DNA of 64,000 bases from Cognatiyoonia koreensis (GCF_900109295.1 NZ_FOIZ01000001.1:1054001-1118000); one strand, 5' to 3'; counted from the stretch's first letter, positions 40,331-52,947 are shown. Notes: a model not told the origin generated them from the sequence alone. Made by a program: numbers and translations.

Positions 40331-41472
40331 ATACCATTCCCGCGGATGCTTTGCGGGTGCGGATAGCGGGTTAGAAACCGCGCGCGCAGCACAAGAACCC
40401 AGAGTATGACCGCTCCGAATTGATGCACGATAGCGATGTGAACAGGTGCAGAGTACATGACCGTAAAGATTCCGATGACCATTTGTAGAAACATCATGGC
40501 AATAACTGCATGTGCAGCGAAACGGATTGATGAATTGGCGCTGCCGCGCATCCGGATAACTGCGTAAACACCGAACAGAAATAGGATGTAGCCGGCAATG
40601 CGATGCATGAATTGCACCAACCCCGCATCCTCGAAGAAGTTGCGCCAGACAGGTTGCAGATCGAACGGTTGCGGTGGAAAGAAGCCGCCTGCCATCAAGG
40701 GCCAATCCGGATATGCCCTTCCAGCGTCAATGCCAGCCACCAAAGCGCCCAGAAGGATTTGGAAGAACGTAAAGGCAAGCAGCACGGTCGCGAGTGTGAA
40801 GAGGATCGGGTTTCCGGCCCTTCGCGCCTTAAGGAGGTCTGATTCCCGTCGGGACAACTGCAGGATATTCCATGTCAGAAAACCGAATATCACGAATGCC
40901 AGGCCTAGATGTATTGCAAGGCGGTAGGACGCGACGTCCAACATGCCAGGCTTTAACCCAGACGAAACCATCCACCACCCTACTGCGCCCTGCAAACCGC
41001 CCAATCCACCAAGCAGAAGTAATCGGGACGTCCAACCGTTCGGAATTTTCCGCGTGACATAGAAATAGGCGAAGCCGAGTGCCCAGACGAGACCGATGAC
41101 GCGCCCAAGCTGACGATGTCCCCATTCCCACCAGTAGATAACCTTGAATTCCGCAAGGGTCATACCTTTGTTCTGCTCAATATATTCGGGGATTTCGCGA
41201 TACTTGTTGAATTCTTCTTCCCAAGCTTCAAGGGACGTCGGCGGTATGGCTCCGTTGATAGGTTTCCATTCCGTGATCGAAAGCCCGCTGTCCGTGAGGC
41301 GTGTCAGCCCACCCACCGCGATCATGACGGCGACCAGCGCAAAGAGGATCACCAACCAGGTACGGATCTGCTTGCGCGCACCGCTATTCCCTTTGTCGAT
41401 TCCGCCAGGGGCCGCCACCTGTTTTTGGGTCGTTCCAACCTCTTCGAAGATGTTGCGGGTCTTATCTGCCAT
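40327..41472 (-). CDS. ctaA: Heme A synthase CtaA
   Basis: A 381-residue, eight-helix inner-membrane protein that oxidises heme O to heme A for aa3-type cytochrome oxidase. The first helix ends in GGLTRLTDSGLSITEWKP; histidines in EWGHRQLGR, AIHLGLAF, QFMHRIAGY and IVHQFGAV are the expected heme ligands. The start at 41472 has GGAG at 7 bases (MADKTRNIFEEV). The last 4 bases overlap the carboxypeptidase start. No other cytochrome-oxidase genes are in the window. Confidence 0.95.
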   Translation of the reverse strand: MADKTRNIFEEVGTTQKQVAAPGGIDKGNSGARKQIRTWLVILFALVAVMIAVGGLTRLTDSGLSITEWKPINGAIPPTSLEAWEEEFNKYREIPEYIEQNKGMTLAEFKVIYWWEWGHRQLGRVIGLVWALGFAYFYVTRKIPNGWTSRLLLLGGLGGLQGAVGWWMVSSGLKPGMLDVASYRLAIHLGLAFVIFGFLTWNILQLSRRESDLLKARRAGNPILFTLATVLLAFTFFQILLGALVAGIDAGRAYPDWPLMAGGFFPPQPFDLQPVWRNFFEDAGLVQFMHRIAGYILFLFGVYAVIRMRGSANSSIRFAAHAVIAMMFLQMVIGIFTVMYSAPVHIAIVHQFGAVILWVLVLRARFLTRYPHPQSIRGNGI

Positions 41473-41554
41473 GTTGCGCTCCAGATCTTTGTCGCGGAAC
41501 CTATGGCGGAGCATCTTAGGCTTCAAGGGCGGGAACGTGTGACGATGTGTCTGT

Positions 41555-42535
41555 CTATTCCGCTGGAAACTTATTTTCCGGATCTTTTGACGTGCCTTTG
41601 AGGATTTCTTCCCATACTTCGATAAACGGCCCGATCATTGCGTCCTTAAGGGTGGGGTGCTTTTGCGGAATGATATTTCCATCACGATCGGCAAGACCAT
41701 AGTTCAAGTCTTCATATCCATCGGGGACGTAAAGTGTGCCGAACATCCAGTCCCAGATCGCGAATATCTCTCCGTAATTGCAATCATGATGCTTCGGATT
41801 TGACGAGTGATGGATCTGGTGTTGCGCCGGGGAAATCAGGATATGCTCCAACAGGCGCCCGTAGCTGATCCAGATATGGCTGTGGCGCAGGTGCCCGCCG
41901 AAGAAAACGTAAGCATTGAATGTGAGCGTGCTTCCGTAGATCACCGAAATGTCGATCGTGCCAACGACGCCGAATAGGATCAGGCCTTGCGCGATCCCGA
42001 CAAGTGCGGAAATAACTAGTATCTGTAGGACGGAATACATCGGGTGAGCCCGCAGAAACGTGATTGGTGTCATCACCTCAGCACTGTGATGGACGGCATG
42101 AAATGGCCAAAGAAAGCGCTGCTCATGGTGCAGGTAATGGTTCCAGTATCTGCAGAAGTCCTGAACAAGAAATAAAATTGTCCCTGCAAGAATGCTCCTG
42201 ACGAGTCCTGTAATCTCTGATCCGCCGCTCATTGTTAATTGCGCAAGCTGCGTTGTGATCGCAAAAGTGACGTATGGCGTGATTAGCAAAGCTGAAAGCG
42301 CACCGGTTGCCGTGATCGCACCGTTGAAAAGAGCGACCTTGATATCAACGTTCGTTGACGGATGCGTCCAGACATCCTTTGGCAACATGTATGTAAGGAA
42401 CGGTTTTGTGCGGCCCCGTAGCGACCATACGACATAGACGATGATAACTGTCGCGGCCAGATAGACTGGCGACAACAGAAATTTCACACCGAAGTATGTC
42501 TGAAGATTAGACCAGATGTATTGCGCAAGTTCCAT
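41555..42535 (-). CDS. Sterol desaturase/fatty acid hydroxylase-family membrane protein
   Basis: A 326-residue membrane di-iron enzyme. Three histidine clusters typical of the superfamily: WNHYLHHE (about 136), FHAVHHS (about 148) and HQIHHSS (about 244), spread between about four to five hydrophobic segments. Members hydroxylate or desaturate lipids, sterols or carotenoids; which substrate is used here is not clear. The ATG at 42535 follows GGGCAGGCG; an upstream in-frame ATG at 42565 has no ribosome site. Confidence 0.87.
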   Translation of the reverse strand: MELAQYIWSNLQTYFGVKFLLSPVYLAATVIIVYVVWSLRGRTKPFLTYMLPKDVWTHPSTNVDIKVALFNGAITATGALSALLITPYVTFAITTQLAQLTMSGGSEITGLVRSILAGTILFLVQDFCRYWNHYLHHEQRFLWPFHAVHHSAEVMTPITFLRAHPMYSVLQILVISALVGIAQGLILFGVVGTIDISVIYGSTLTFNAYVFFGGHLRHSHIWISYGRLLEHILISPAQHQIHHSSNPKHHDCNYGEIFAIWDWMFGTLYVPDGYEDLNYGLADRDGNIIPQKHPTLKDAMIGPFIEVWEEILKGTSKDPENKFPAE

Positions 42536-42610
42536 TCGCCTGCCCAGCGTTGTTTGTTCGCGCATAACAACGCTTTGGGGCAGATTTAGGGCCTTCTTTG
42601 GAAGAAAATC

Positions 42611-43354
42611 TCAGTCCGCGCGGTTTCTCCAACGCACCATCTGGCGCATGACCCCGTGCAACATCTGTACGTCGGCACGTGTCAGTGGCATGCGCGACCA
42701 AAGATTACGCAAGTTCAGCTTCATGTTTGCGGCCTTATGATCCGGAAAAAAGAACCCGGCTTCGTGCAGACGGTCTTCGTAGTGTGCGGCCAGTTTTTCA
42801 ATCTCGACCTGCGCGGCCATGTCGTGCGACGCAGCGGCGGTGGTCGGGGTTGCAATCTCGCCCTGACGGCGAAATTCATAGGCTGTCAGCAGCACGCATT
42901 GTGCGAGGTTCAGTGACGGGAAATCAGGATTCACAGGGACGGAAATAATTGCGTTAGCCCGTGAAATATCGTCGTTTTCCATACCGGCCCGTTCAGGTCC
43001 AAAGAGCACCGCAGTCTTTTCGCCTGATGCAATACGCGCTGCGCAATCCGACATTGCCTCTTCAGGTGAAAACACGGGCTTGGTTAGATCACGAGGCCGC
43101 GCTGTCGTTGCATAGACGAAGGTGCAATCGCTGATAGCATCCGCCGTTGTCGCGAACAGCTGCGCTTCGTCCAAGAGCCGCCCTGCCCCCGACGCCATGG
43201 CGACTGCTTTCTGATTGGGCCAACCGTCGCGTGGATCGATGATCCGCATACGATCCAGCCCGAAATTCCACATCGCGCGTGCTGACGCACCGATATTCTC
43301 GCCCATTTGCGGCCTGACGAGGACAAAAGTCGGTTGCGGGTTTGGAGTTGGCAT
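42611..43354 (-). CDS. trmJ: tRNA (cytidine/uridine-2'-O-)-methyltransferase TrmJ
   Basis: A 247-residue SPOUT-class methyltransferase acting at position 32 of tRNA. Conserved motif 1 is VRPQMGENIGASARAMWNFG (about 9-28); motif 2 LFGPERAGMENDDI and motif 3 PSLNLAQCVLLTAYE form the knotted SAM site. The helical C-terminus (MPLTRADVQMLHGVMRQM) matches TrmJ. The ATG at 43354 is preferred over an in-frame GTG at 43369. It is divergent from the thiE-like gene. Confidence 0.92.
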   Translation of the reverse strand: MPTPNPQPTFVLVRPQMGENIGASARAMWNFGLDRMRIIDPRDGWPNQKAVAMASGAGRLLDEAQLFATTADAISDCTFVYATTARPRDLTKPVFSPEEAMSDCAARIASGEKTAVLFGPERAGMENDDISRANAIISVPVNPDFPSLNLAQCVLLTAYEFRRQGEIATPTTAAASHDMAAQVEIEKLAAHYEDRLHEAGFFFPDHKAANMKLNLRNLWSRMPLTRADVQMLHGVMRQMVRWRNRAD

Positions 43355-43440
43355 GGCGCGCTTATGCACAGGTTTTGCACCATAGCCAAGCCGTGAAAAG
43401 CGCGGTAAAGCAATGGTAACACGACCAAAAGGGTTGACCG

Positions 43441-44064
43441 ATGTCCGACAATCAAGACCTGCCGCAGGTTTATCTAATCACTCCATCCGAAATCGAATTA
43501 TCCACATTTCCGCAAACGCTTGCCGCATGTCTGGATTCGGTGGCGGTCGCTTGCGTGCGTCTTGCGCTTGGGACCAGAGATGAGGACCGGATCGCAAAGT
43601 CGGCTGATGCGTTGCGTGAAATAACCCACGCACGTGACGTTGCGCTGGTGATCGAAACCCATGTGCAAATGGTAGAACGACTTGGCCTTGATGGCGTTCA
43701 TTTGACGGACGGTGCCAAGTCCGTGATGAAGGTGCGCAAGGATTTGGGCGAAGATGCGATTGTCGGGGCGTACTGCCGCCAATCACGCCACGATGGAATG
43801 ACTGCGGGCGAGCTGTCTGCCGACTACGTGGCATTTGGTCCGGTTGGTCAGTCCACGTTGGATGACGGAAATAGAGTAGAATTTGAGCTGTTTGAATGGT
43901 GGTCCCAGATGATTGAGGTACCGGTTGTCGCGGAAGGCGCCCTCGATCACGATATCCTTCGCCAGTTGGCAGCGCACACTGATTTCTTTGGGATCGGCGA
44001 TGAGATCTGGAAAACAGATAACCCTGTTCTTGCGCTGCAAGATTGTATCAAGGCAATGGCGTGA
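43441..44064 (+). CDS. thiE: Thiamine-phosphate synthase-like (ThiE/TenI) TIM-barrel protein
   Basis: A 207-residue TIM-barrel protein: VYLITP at strand 1, RLALGTRDEDR, LGLDGVHLTDGAKSV, IVGAYCRQSRHDGMTAGELSADYVAFGPV and a late GIGDEIW phosphate-loop region. It resembles ThiE/TenI, but several usual ThiE elements are altered: the HVGQ.D motif becomes VHLTDG, and no clear pyrophosphate-binding loop is visible. True ThiE activity is therefore uncertain. Its 3' end overlaps olsA by 17 bases. Confidence 0.7.
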   Translation: MSDNQDLPQVYLITPSEIELSTFPQTLAACLDSVAVACVRLALGTRDEDRIAKSADALREITHARDVALVIETHVQMVERLGLDGVHLTDGAKSVMKVRKDLGEDAIVGAYCRQSRHDGMTAGELSADYVAFGPVGQSTLDDGNRVEFELFEWWSQMIEVPVVAEGALDHDILRQLAAHTDFFGIGDEIWKTDNPVLALQDCIKAMA

Positions 44065-44872
44065 GGCCTGATCTCGTTTGATCCTCCAGCGATCTTGCCA
44101 GGGTTTTTCGGCTTTCGAAGTCATCAATCTGGACCGGTGGATGGTATATAACCGTGACTCCACCTTGGGGTGAAGCGGCCAGTGTGGCGAGTAGGTGTGG
44201 CGCAAGGTCCATGTTGCCCCACCACCCGTAGAATCTGCGGTCCTGACTTGGGGCCGGTTCGTAGCGAACTGTGACTGCCTGCAACGAAAGATGAGTAAAC
44301 TCTGGCGCGAAGAACGCTGCAAATAGCGTTGGCTTGAATGGCAAGACCTGTAGCCCGTCTGTTGACGTACCTTCCGGAAAGAACAAGAGACGCTGATCTA
44401 CGGCAAGACGTTCTTTGAACGCCTCAATCTGGTTCAGAGATTCGCGCCTGTCGCGTTTTACAAAAACGGTTCCAGTCGCTTTTGCGAGCCATCCGATGCC
44501 AGCCCATCCGGCGACTTCTTCCTTTGCCACAAAAGTGATGCGCTGGCCTGCGTTTAAGGCAAAGATATCAAGCCAGCTTGAGTGGTTAGCAACAACTGCG
44601 CCTGGCCCCGGCATTGGCTTACCTATAATGCGGTACCTGATGCCGATAATGCGAAATGCTGTCCTGCAAACGAATTGTGTAATGAACGGCGTTACGGGGC
44701 GGCGTTCTCCGCAAAGCGGGGCCTCGATCAATCGTAGCAACAAGAGCAAAATGAGGCAGATTGCGATGAGCGCAATAAGCAAGAAACCTTTTATCGCCAC
44801 CCGCAGCCAACCAGAAGTCGAAATCGGCGTGCCTGGCGGAATATCCTTGGATTGCCAAGTCGGTGAATTCAT
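44048..44872 (-). CDS. olsA: Acyl-sn-glycerol-3-phosphate/lyso-ornithine-lipid acyltransferase OlsA
   Basis: A 274-residue membrane-bound acyltransferase of the PlsC family. After one or two N-terminal hydrophobic segments it has the HX4D catalytic motif NHSSWLDIF (about 95) and the FFPEGTSTDG substrate motif (about 165-175). Directly downstream of olsB with a 4-base overlap, it most likely performs the second acylation of ornithine lipid, an O-acylation of the 3-hydroxy fatty acid. It could also act in phospholipid synthesis. Confidence 0.88.
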   Translation of the reverse strand: MNSPTWQSKDIPPGTPISTSGWLRVAIKGFLLIALIAICLILLLLLRLIEAPLCGERRPVTPFITQFVCRTAFRIIGIRYRIIGKPMPGPGAVVANHSSWLDIFALNAGQRITFVAKEEVAGWAGIGWLAKATGTVFVKRDRRESLNQIEAFKERLAVDQRLLFFPEGTSTDGLQVLPFKPTLFAAFFAPEFTHLSLQAVTVRYEPAPSQDRRFYGWWGNMDLAPHLLATLAASPQGGVTVIYHPPVQIDDFESRKTLARSLEDQTRSGLTPLP

Positions 44873-45609
44873 CTGGCGTAGATTGCTCTATGTCGGTCGT
44901 TCATATTTGCTACGTCGAGGATCATACATACGTCTGTCGTGTTGAATTCACGATCAACATATGCCCCCTGCCCGACTGTTCCGCCAAGACGCAGATAGGC
45001 TTTGATCAATGCCGGGGTTTGACGAAGCGCTTCTTTCTTGTCTGCGTTCACAACAGGCAGCGTGAGATGCTGACGCGACGGCACGGCGAATGCGCTATTG
45101 TGATCGGCAAAGAGCATGTTCAGCGAAGCTGCATGTCCCATTGGGTCGATGCCATGGAAGGATGCGACCCCGAACAGAATCTCTGTCCCTGTGACTTCAA
45201 TATGATCTGCCAGCGATTGCCAGATATGAAACATAGCCGATCCGCCCCGATAGTCGCGGTGCAGACAGGACCGACCAAGTTCCAGAAGACATTTCCCCGA
45301 CATTTTAAGTGCCGCGATATCGTATTCCCGTTCGGTAGAAAACTCCCCGGCGAGTTCTGCCTGCTTGGCATTCATCAGCCTGTAGACACCGACAATTTGA
45401 TCAGACTGCGGGCGGCTAAGGTCACGAAGAAGCAAATGATCTGCGTACTTGTCGAACGCATCCTTTTCTACGCGGTCTGCCCCATCAAAGGTTTTGTCCA
45501 CAGCACCAAGTTCCTTGACAAAAACGTCGTACCGGAGCCGCTGAGCGGCAAGGATGTCCGCGTCATTGCGTGCAAAATGGGTCTGAAACTGTGGGATGGA
45601 TGATGCCAT
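44869..45609 (-). CDS. olsB: L-ornithine N(alpha)-acyltransferase OlsB
   Basis: A 246-residue protein of the GNAT-like hemolysin/OlsB family. It contains LRYDVFVKELGA near the N-terminus, LELGRSCLHRDYRGG (about 108-122), and FGVASFHGIDPMGHAASLNML. OlsB attaches a 3-hydroxyacyl chain from acyl-ACP to the alpha-amino group of ornithine, the first step of phosphorus-free ornithine lipid synthesis. Paired with olsA by overlap. Ornithine for it could come from the arginase at 6933-7850. Confidence 0.92.
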   Translation of the reverse strand: MASSIPQFQTHFARNDADILAAQRLRYDVFVKELGAVDKTFDGADRVEKDAFDKYADHLLLRDLSRPQSDQIVGVYRLMNAKQAELAGEFSTEREYDIAALKMSGKCLLELGRSCLHRDYRGGSAMFHIWQSLADHIEVTGTEILFGVASFHGIDPMGHAASLNMLFADHNSAFAVPSRQHLTLPVVNADKKEALRQTPALIKAYLRLGGTVGQGAYVDREFNTTDVCMILDVANMNDRHRAIYAR

Positions 45610-45757
45610 CAGGTTTGTCAGTCACCAAAGAAAAACGTGCGTCAGACGTTCTTAGGGACGCGCTGGACTTTTCGCAACCATCTCGGATTTGCACTTGTAA
45701 AACATGTTTCGTATGGCCTAGCCTTGCACTACCACAGGTTGCATCTAGACTTGCTGG

Positions 45758-45946
45758 CTATCGCGTATCAGATTGGACCAACACAAGCATGACACGAGTC
45801 CCATCAATCACCATCTTGCCAACTTCGCGAAAATTCACTGTGATTTTTGCGTTGATATTAGATTGGACCTGTCCAATCCCCCAGTCGGGTTCTTCAGGAT
45901 TGCGCACAAGCATACCCGGCTCAAGGATCGCATTCATTTCTAACAT
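45758..45946 (-). CDS. DUF3553-domain protein
   Basis: A 62-residue beta-rich protein: ILEPGMLVRNPEEPDWGIGQVQSNINAKITVNFREVGK. This SH3-like fold with P-x-WG-GQVQ is also seen at the tail of some helicases and as stand-alone DUF3553 proteins in alphaproteobacteria. Function unknown. The ATG at 45946 has GAGGG at 6 bases. It begins 11 bases from chpT on the opposite strand, a conserved-looking divergent arrangement. Confidence 0.82.
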   Translation of the reverse strand: MLEMNAILEPGMLVRNPEEPDWGIGQVQSNINAKITVNFREVGKMVIDGTRVMLVLVQSDTR

Positions 45947-45957
45947 CGGGGCCCTCA

Positions 45958-46548
45958 ATGCAAGATAGATTGGCAACACTCGTTGGATCACGAATCTGCC
46001 ATGATCTAATTAGCCCAATTGGTGCCATCGGCAATGGTGTTGAATTGCTAGAATTGACGGGAGCCAGTTCCGGTTCTGAACTCTCTCTCATCTCTGAAAG
46101 TGTTCAGAACGCCAACGCCCGTATTCGGTTCTTTCGCATCGCATTTGGTGCCGCATACGGTGATCAAATCATCAGTCGCAAGGATGTCTTGTCGATCTTG
46201 ACTGCAAATGCGCGCGGCGGGCGCCTCACTTATTATTGGCAGGCTGAAGGCGAACATCGTCGGGACGAAGTGCGTATCGCATTCTTGTTGTTGCTATGTT
46301 TTGAAACAGCAATGCCGACGGGAGGGGAAGTTACCGTACAACGTGACGGTGAGGACTGGGTCATGACGGCGGTGTCTGATCGCTTGAAAATTGATGAAGA
46401 ACCTTGGAACGGGCTCACACACATGGGTTCGTCCATTGACTATAGCGCCTCACATGTCCAATTCGCGATGTTGCCGACAGTTATGGCGGGCAGCCATCGC
46501 AAATTGAGAACCGACATTAGTGCAACGCAGATTGTCGCACGCTTCTAG
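45958..46548 (+). CDS. chpT: Histidine phosphotransferase ChpT
   Basis: A 196-residue protein with a histidine-kinase-like dimerisation helix carrying the phospho-histidine H15 in [21 protein letters not shown] (first 20 residues of that helix) and a degenerate ATPase-like C-terminal domain that no longer binds ATP. In the CckA-ChpT-CtrA relay it passes phosphate from CckA to CtrA and CpdR. ctrA (22246-22959) is in the same window. It is divergent from DUF3553 and converges on proA with a 4-base overlap. Confidence 0.93.
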   Translation: MQDRLATLVGSRICHDLISPIGAIGNGVELLELTGASSGSELSLISESVQNANARIRFFRIAFGAAYGDQIISRKDVLSILTANARGGRLTYYWQAEGEHRRDEVRIAFLLLLCFETAMPTGGEVTVQRDGEDWVMTAVSDRLKIDEEPWNGLTHMGSSIDYSASHVQFAMLPTVMAGSHRKLRTDISATQIVARF

Positions 46549-47797
46549 GATCGAACTGTTCCGTCACCGGTGACCAGGTACTTGAAACTTGTCAATTGAA
46601 CCGCTCCAACCGGTCCACGAGCATGTAATTTTCCGGTGGCAATACCGATTTCCGCCCCCATACCGAACTCTCCACCATCGGCGAACTGCGTCGATGCGTT
46701 TCGCATTAGAATTGCGCTATCAACGTTCTTGAAGAACTTTGCGGCAACGTCGTCGTCTTCGGTCATGATTGCATCCGTATGGTTCGATCCATACGTACGA
46801 ATATGCTCTATCGCGGCCTGAAGTCCGTCGACAATCTTGACTGCTATGATCATGTCGAGGAATTCTTTCCCGAAGTCATCGTTTTTTGCCGGCACTGTGC
46901 CGGGAACCTGTGCGGCCCCTTCCGCACGCACCTCCACTCCAGCGTCCAGCAGATCTTTGACAAGTACTTCCCCGTCAGTGTTCCAAAATGCCTTATTGAT
47001 CAGCAAGCATTCTGCAGACCCGCAAATACCGGTGCGGCGCGTTTTAGCGTTCACTACGACACTGCGCGTTTTTTCAAGATCTGCAGTCGCATCTACATAA
47101 ATATGGCAGATGCCCTCAAGGTGCGCGAAAACAGGGACGCGGGCTTCCTTTTGAACAAGACCGACAAGACCCTTTCCACCGCGGGGCACGATAACATCGA
47201 TAAAATCGGTGGCTTGCAGCATTGCCGTGACAGCCGCGCGATCACGGGTTGGAACGAGCTGAATAGCGGCATCTGGCAGCCCTGCTGCGCGCAGACCTTC
47301 CAACAGGCAGGCGTGGATTGCCGTCGATGAATGGAAAGATTCAGATCCACCGCGCAAGATGACGGCATTGCCTGATTTCAGACATAAAGCAGCAGCATCG
47401 GCGGTAACGTTCGGGCGGGATTCATAGATAACTCCGATAACCCCAATTGGTGTACGTACCCGCTGGATATGCAAGCCACTTGGCTGGTTCCACTCCTCCA
47501 TAACAGACCCAATTGGGTCTTGCTGAGCTGCCACTAACCGCAGGCTATCGCAAATTCCCTTTATGCGCACTGCGTCAAGCATCAAACGATCCATCATGGC
47601 ACCGGTGAGGTTCTTTTTTCGCCCGTAATCGAGATCGGTCTTGTTGGCCGCTATGATCTTGGTGCGCTGCGCCCAGATGGCATCAGCGGCAGCGTCAAGT
47701 GCTCTTGTTTTCTGCTGTGCAGTTGCCGACGCCAGATCACGCGCTGCACCTTTCGCGGCAGCGCCCATTTCCTGCATGAAGTTTGGATTGAGTTCGT

Positions 47798-47801
<4 letters not shown>
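46545..47801 (-). CDS. proA: Gamma-glutamyl phosphate reductase
   Basis: A 418-residue NADPH-dependent aldehyde-dehydrogenase-fold enzyme, the second step of proline synthesis from glutamate. The catalytic Cys is in [13 protein letters not shown] (about 252-264). The start [42 protein letters not shown] core (about 116-145) and PRGGKGLV are typical. The start overlaps the proB stop by 4 bases. Confidence 0.96.
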
Positions 47802-50481
<2,680 letters not shown>

Positions 50482-50497
<16 letters not shown>

Positions 50498-50985
50498 AAG
50501 GATTTTGTGAGCACCATGCGCTGCGTTGGCACAGGTTGACCAGTCGCTGATTTAATCGGGGCATCAATGTGTGTATTCACAAAACCAAGCTTTTTCAGAA
50601 CATTGCATGACGCATCATTGCCCAAATGATAACCAGACACGAGTGGATCGTCAGCATAAGTGAAGTAATCTGTCACCACCGCAGTCGCAGCTTCGGTCAT
50701 CAAACCACGTCCGTGGTCCTCTGTCCGAAGCCAATAGCCAAGTTCTGATCCGATTGAAATTAAACCGATTAAACCCCCACCTTCATCAAGAACCCAATGC
50801 AAATTTGCACTCGCATGGGTGCAAGATATCAGAAAATTTTCGGCATCCTGGAAGTCGTATGGCTGTGTCACAGCGGTGAGCCAGAAGTGAACATTGGGAT
50901 TCTGCAAGGCTGCGGTAATCGGCGTGGCATCTGTCGGTAGAGGCGGACGCAACGTTAGGCGCTCGGTCTTCAAAGTTGGTGTCAT
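50482..50985 (-). CDS. GNAT N-acetyltransferase (second of three in tandem)
   Basis: A 167-residue RimJ/RimL-type protein starting MTPTLKTERLTLRPPLPTDA, the usual strand-1 start of this subfamily. Acetyl-CoA-binding region ELGYWLRTEDHGRGLMTEAATAV (about 80-102), then LGNDASCNVLKKLGF. The ATG at 50985 has GGGAG at 8 bases; the in-frame 51018 start is rejected. Target unknown. Confidence 0.86.
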
Positions 50986-51036
50986 TTCGTGTCTCCCTAC
51001 CGGGACACGGCCCGGCATGGCCGGGCGGTCAATGAC

Positions 51037-51579
51037 CTAGCTCGGCACTTTCAACGTATAGGTCCACGTCGGGACAACGGCATTGCGCGCGACGGAAAAC
51101 GCCTCTGCATCTCCGAGGTAATCAAAACCGCAGTTTGTCAAAACGCGAGCAGAGCCCGGATTATCCTGAAATGCCTCAGCAAAATAGCGTTCGGCGTGAT
51201 GCGGATTGGCAGACAGCAGGGATTTAACTGCTTCGGTGGCAAAGCCAACGTTCCAGAATGCCGGAGCAACCCAGTAGAAGACTTCGGATTGGGCGCGATC
51301 CATATGGGTCAAGCTTATGGTTCCCAAGACTTCCGCATGGCCGGTGGCAGAGCCGTCCATGATCCAGATGTCTTCGGTTCGGTTGGGACCCAACGCTCTG
51401 ACAATCAAGTTTTCCATAGTGCCAGGCGGCAAAGGATGCGGGATTGATCGTGTCCCGCGAGCGAGATTGCGATCACCGGCGTACATGTTCAACAAGCCAG
51501 CATCAGAGGCTTGCGGCGGTCGCAAGACAAACCGGTCTGATGTAACCGTGATCTGATCTGTAATCATTTCATGCATCAT
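51037..51579 (-). CDS. GNAT N-acetyltransferase (third of three in tandem)
   Basis: A 180-residue RimJ/RimL-type protein, first of the run. It starts at 51579 (MMHEMITDQ) with a strong GGAGGGG site. Acetyl-CoA-binding region EVFYWVAPAFWNVGFATEAVKSLL; the usual Gly-rich loop is less typical here (FWNVGFA). The C-terminal NPGSARVLTNCGFDYLG matches the family. It lies after the rpmA terminator, so it likely has its own promoter. Confidence 0.85.
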   Translation of the reverse strand: MMHEMITDQITVTSDRFVLRPPQASDAGLLNMYAGDRNLARGTRSIPHPLPPGTMENLIVRALGPNRTEDIWIMDGSATGHAEVLGTISLTHMDRAQSEVFYWVAPAFWNVGFATEAVKSLLSANPHHAERYFAEAFQDNPGSARVLTNCGFDYLGDAEAFSVARNAVVPTWTYTLKVPS

Positions 51580-51704
51580 GGTTTCCCCTCCTCCGAAAAA
51601 CCAGAAGTTCACTCACTGCCCCGCGTGTGGCCAAGTTATGACAGGCCTGAGGTATGAAATAGACCATTGCCAAGTCAGCGAACGAAAATTGAACTCCGCA
51701 AACG

Positions 51705-51732
51705 AAAAGGGATCGGTCTTGCAACCGATCCC
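51705..51732 (-). terminator. Rho-independent terminator after rpmA
   Basis: GGGATCGGT and ACCGATCCC form a perfect 9-bp stem with a 6-base loop (51709-51732), followed on the minus strand by TTTTCGTTT. It ends the rplU-rpmA transcript 29 bases after the rpmA stop. Confidence 0.9.
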
Positions 51733-51760
51733 CCAAATGTATCGCCTTTGGAATTTCGGC

Positions 51761-52030
51761 TTACTCAGCGGCCTCCGCCACTGGGAGAACCGAAATGAAG
51801 GTGCGGCCTTTGAGACCCTTGTGGAATTTCACCTGGCCTTCGGCCGTTGCGAAAATTGTATGGTCCTTGCCCATACCAACGCCAGAGCCTGGCCACATCT
51901 TTGTGCCACGCTGGCGCATGATGATGTTGCCCGGGATGACGGCTTCGCCACCGAATTTCTTGACGCCAAGGCGGCGACCAGCAGAGTCGCGACCGTTACG
52001 GGATGAACCGCCTGCTTTTTTATGTGCCAT
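51761..52030 (-). CDS. rpmA: 50S ribosomal protein L27
   Basis: An 89-residue protein. It starts [28 protein letters not shown], the highly conserved N-terminus that reaches the peptidyl-transferase centre, followed by [26 protein letters not shown]. Second gene after rplU, 12 bases downstream, ended by a strong terminator. Confidence 0.97.
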   Translation of the reverse strand: MAHKKAGGSSRNGRDSAGRRLGVKKFGGEAVIPGNIIMRQRGTKMWPGSGVGMGKDHTIFATAEGQVKFHKGLKGRTFISVLPVAEAAE

Positions 52031-52042
52031 TGGTCTTTGTCC

Positions 52043-52768
52043 TTACTTTGCCAGTTTCTTGGCCTGATCGATCCAACCTTCGCGGTCGATGCGGCCTTTG
52101 AATGACAGTTTCTCGTCCATAGCAGCGACGTCTTCCGGTGTCCACGCAGCGATCTGCGCAAATGTGGTGACGCCAGCAGCGTGAAGTTTCTTCTCGAGTG
52201 CCGGGCCAACCCCTGACAGCTCCTTGAGATCATCGCCGCCTGCTGTAGCTTCCTTCTTTGCCGCTGCTTTCTTGGCAGGTGCTTTCTTTTCTGCCTTCGG
52301 AGCCGCCTCAGCTTTCGCTTCTGCCTTCTTAGTCTCAGCCTTTTTCTTCGGCGTGGAGGCCGCGACTGCAACCGCACCAGCAGCTGCAACAACAGCTACG
52401 GCTCCGGCAGCGATGGCAAGGCCGCGGCCAGAAACAGCAGCTGCGATTCCGGACTTGTCGGCACCCTTTTCAAGGATGTCACCAATACGGACGAGCGTCA
52501 GCTGTTGGCGGTGACCTTTCTTGCGCGCGGAAGAGTGCTTCCGGCGACGCTTAACGAAGTTGATCGTCTTCGGGCCTTTGATCTGATCGATCACTTCGGC
52601 TTGGACGCCAGCACCCTCGACGAGTGGTGTACCGACGGTGTCGCCAACCATCAGAATTTCATTAAATTGGATTTTGTCGCCCGCTTGGGCATTAAGCTTT
52701 TCGACACGCAGCACGTCACCAGAGGTGACTTTGTATTGCTTGCCGCCGGTTTTGAGAACCGCAAACAT
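52043..52768 (-). CDS. rplU: 50S ribosomal protein L21 with long C-terminal extension
   Basis: A 241-residue protein; ordinary L21 is about 103 residues. The L21 domain is at about 1-103 ([38 protein letters not shown]). Next is an Ala/Val hydrophobic stretch at about 116-140 ([20 protein letters not shown]) long enough to span a membrane, then a Lys/Ala-rich linker and a C-terminal helix-hairpin-helix-like domain ([16 protein letters not shown]..., about 183-241). The start at 52768 has AAGGA at 8 bases. Extended L21 of this kind is seen in Rhodobacteraceae; the role of the extension is unknown. Confidence 0.94.
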   Translation of the reverse strand: MFAVLKTGGKQYKVTSGDVLRVEKLNAQAGDKIQFNEILMVGDTVGTPLVEGAGVQAEVIDQIKGPKTINFVKRRRKHSSARKKGHRQQLTLVRIGDILEKGADKSGIAAAVSGRGLAIAAGAVAVVAAAGAVAVAASTPKKKAETKKAEAKAEAAPKAEKKAPAKKAAAKKEATAGGDDLKELSGVGPALEKKLHAAGVTTFAQIAAWTPEDVAAMDEKLSFKGRIDREGWIDQAKKLAK

Positions 52769-52947
52769 TGGGTCGTTCCTTTTAATTTCCGCGTCAATCA
52801 GGCCACTTGCGTGTTCTCGGGTCACCCCGCCTGCCAACTGCGCGCCAATCGGCGTCATTTTGCATAGCGCCACACAAGTGCCTTGTGCGGATGGCGGCTT
52901 ATCTGGCGAAGTGCCCTTCAAGTCAACCCCTTATGAACGAGAAGAAT

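Noticed and set aside
40331..40705. N-terminal extension of the M32 carboxypeptidase to 40705
   Set aside because: The added residues overlap the ctaA coding region in another frame and are not part of the M32 family, whose start fits 40330.
52769..52921. N-terminal extension of L21 to 52921
   Set aside because: L21 proteins start at [12 protein letters not shown]; the extension has no similarity and AAGGA precedes the ATG at 52768.
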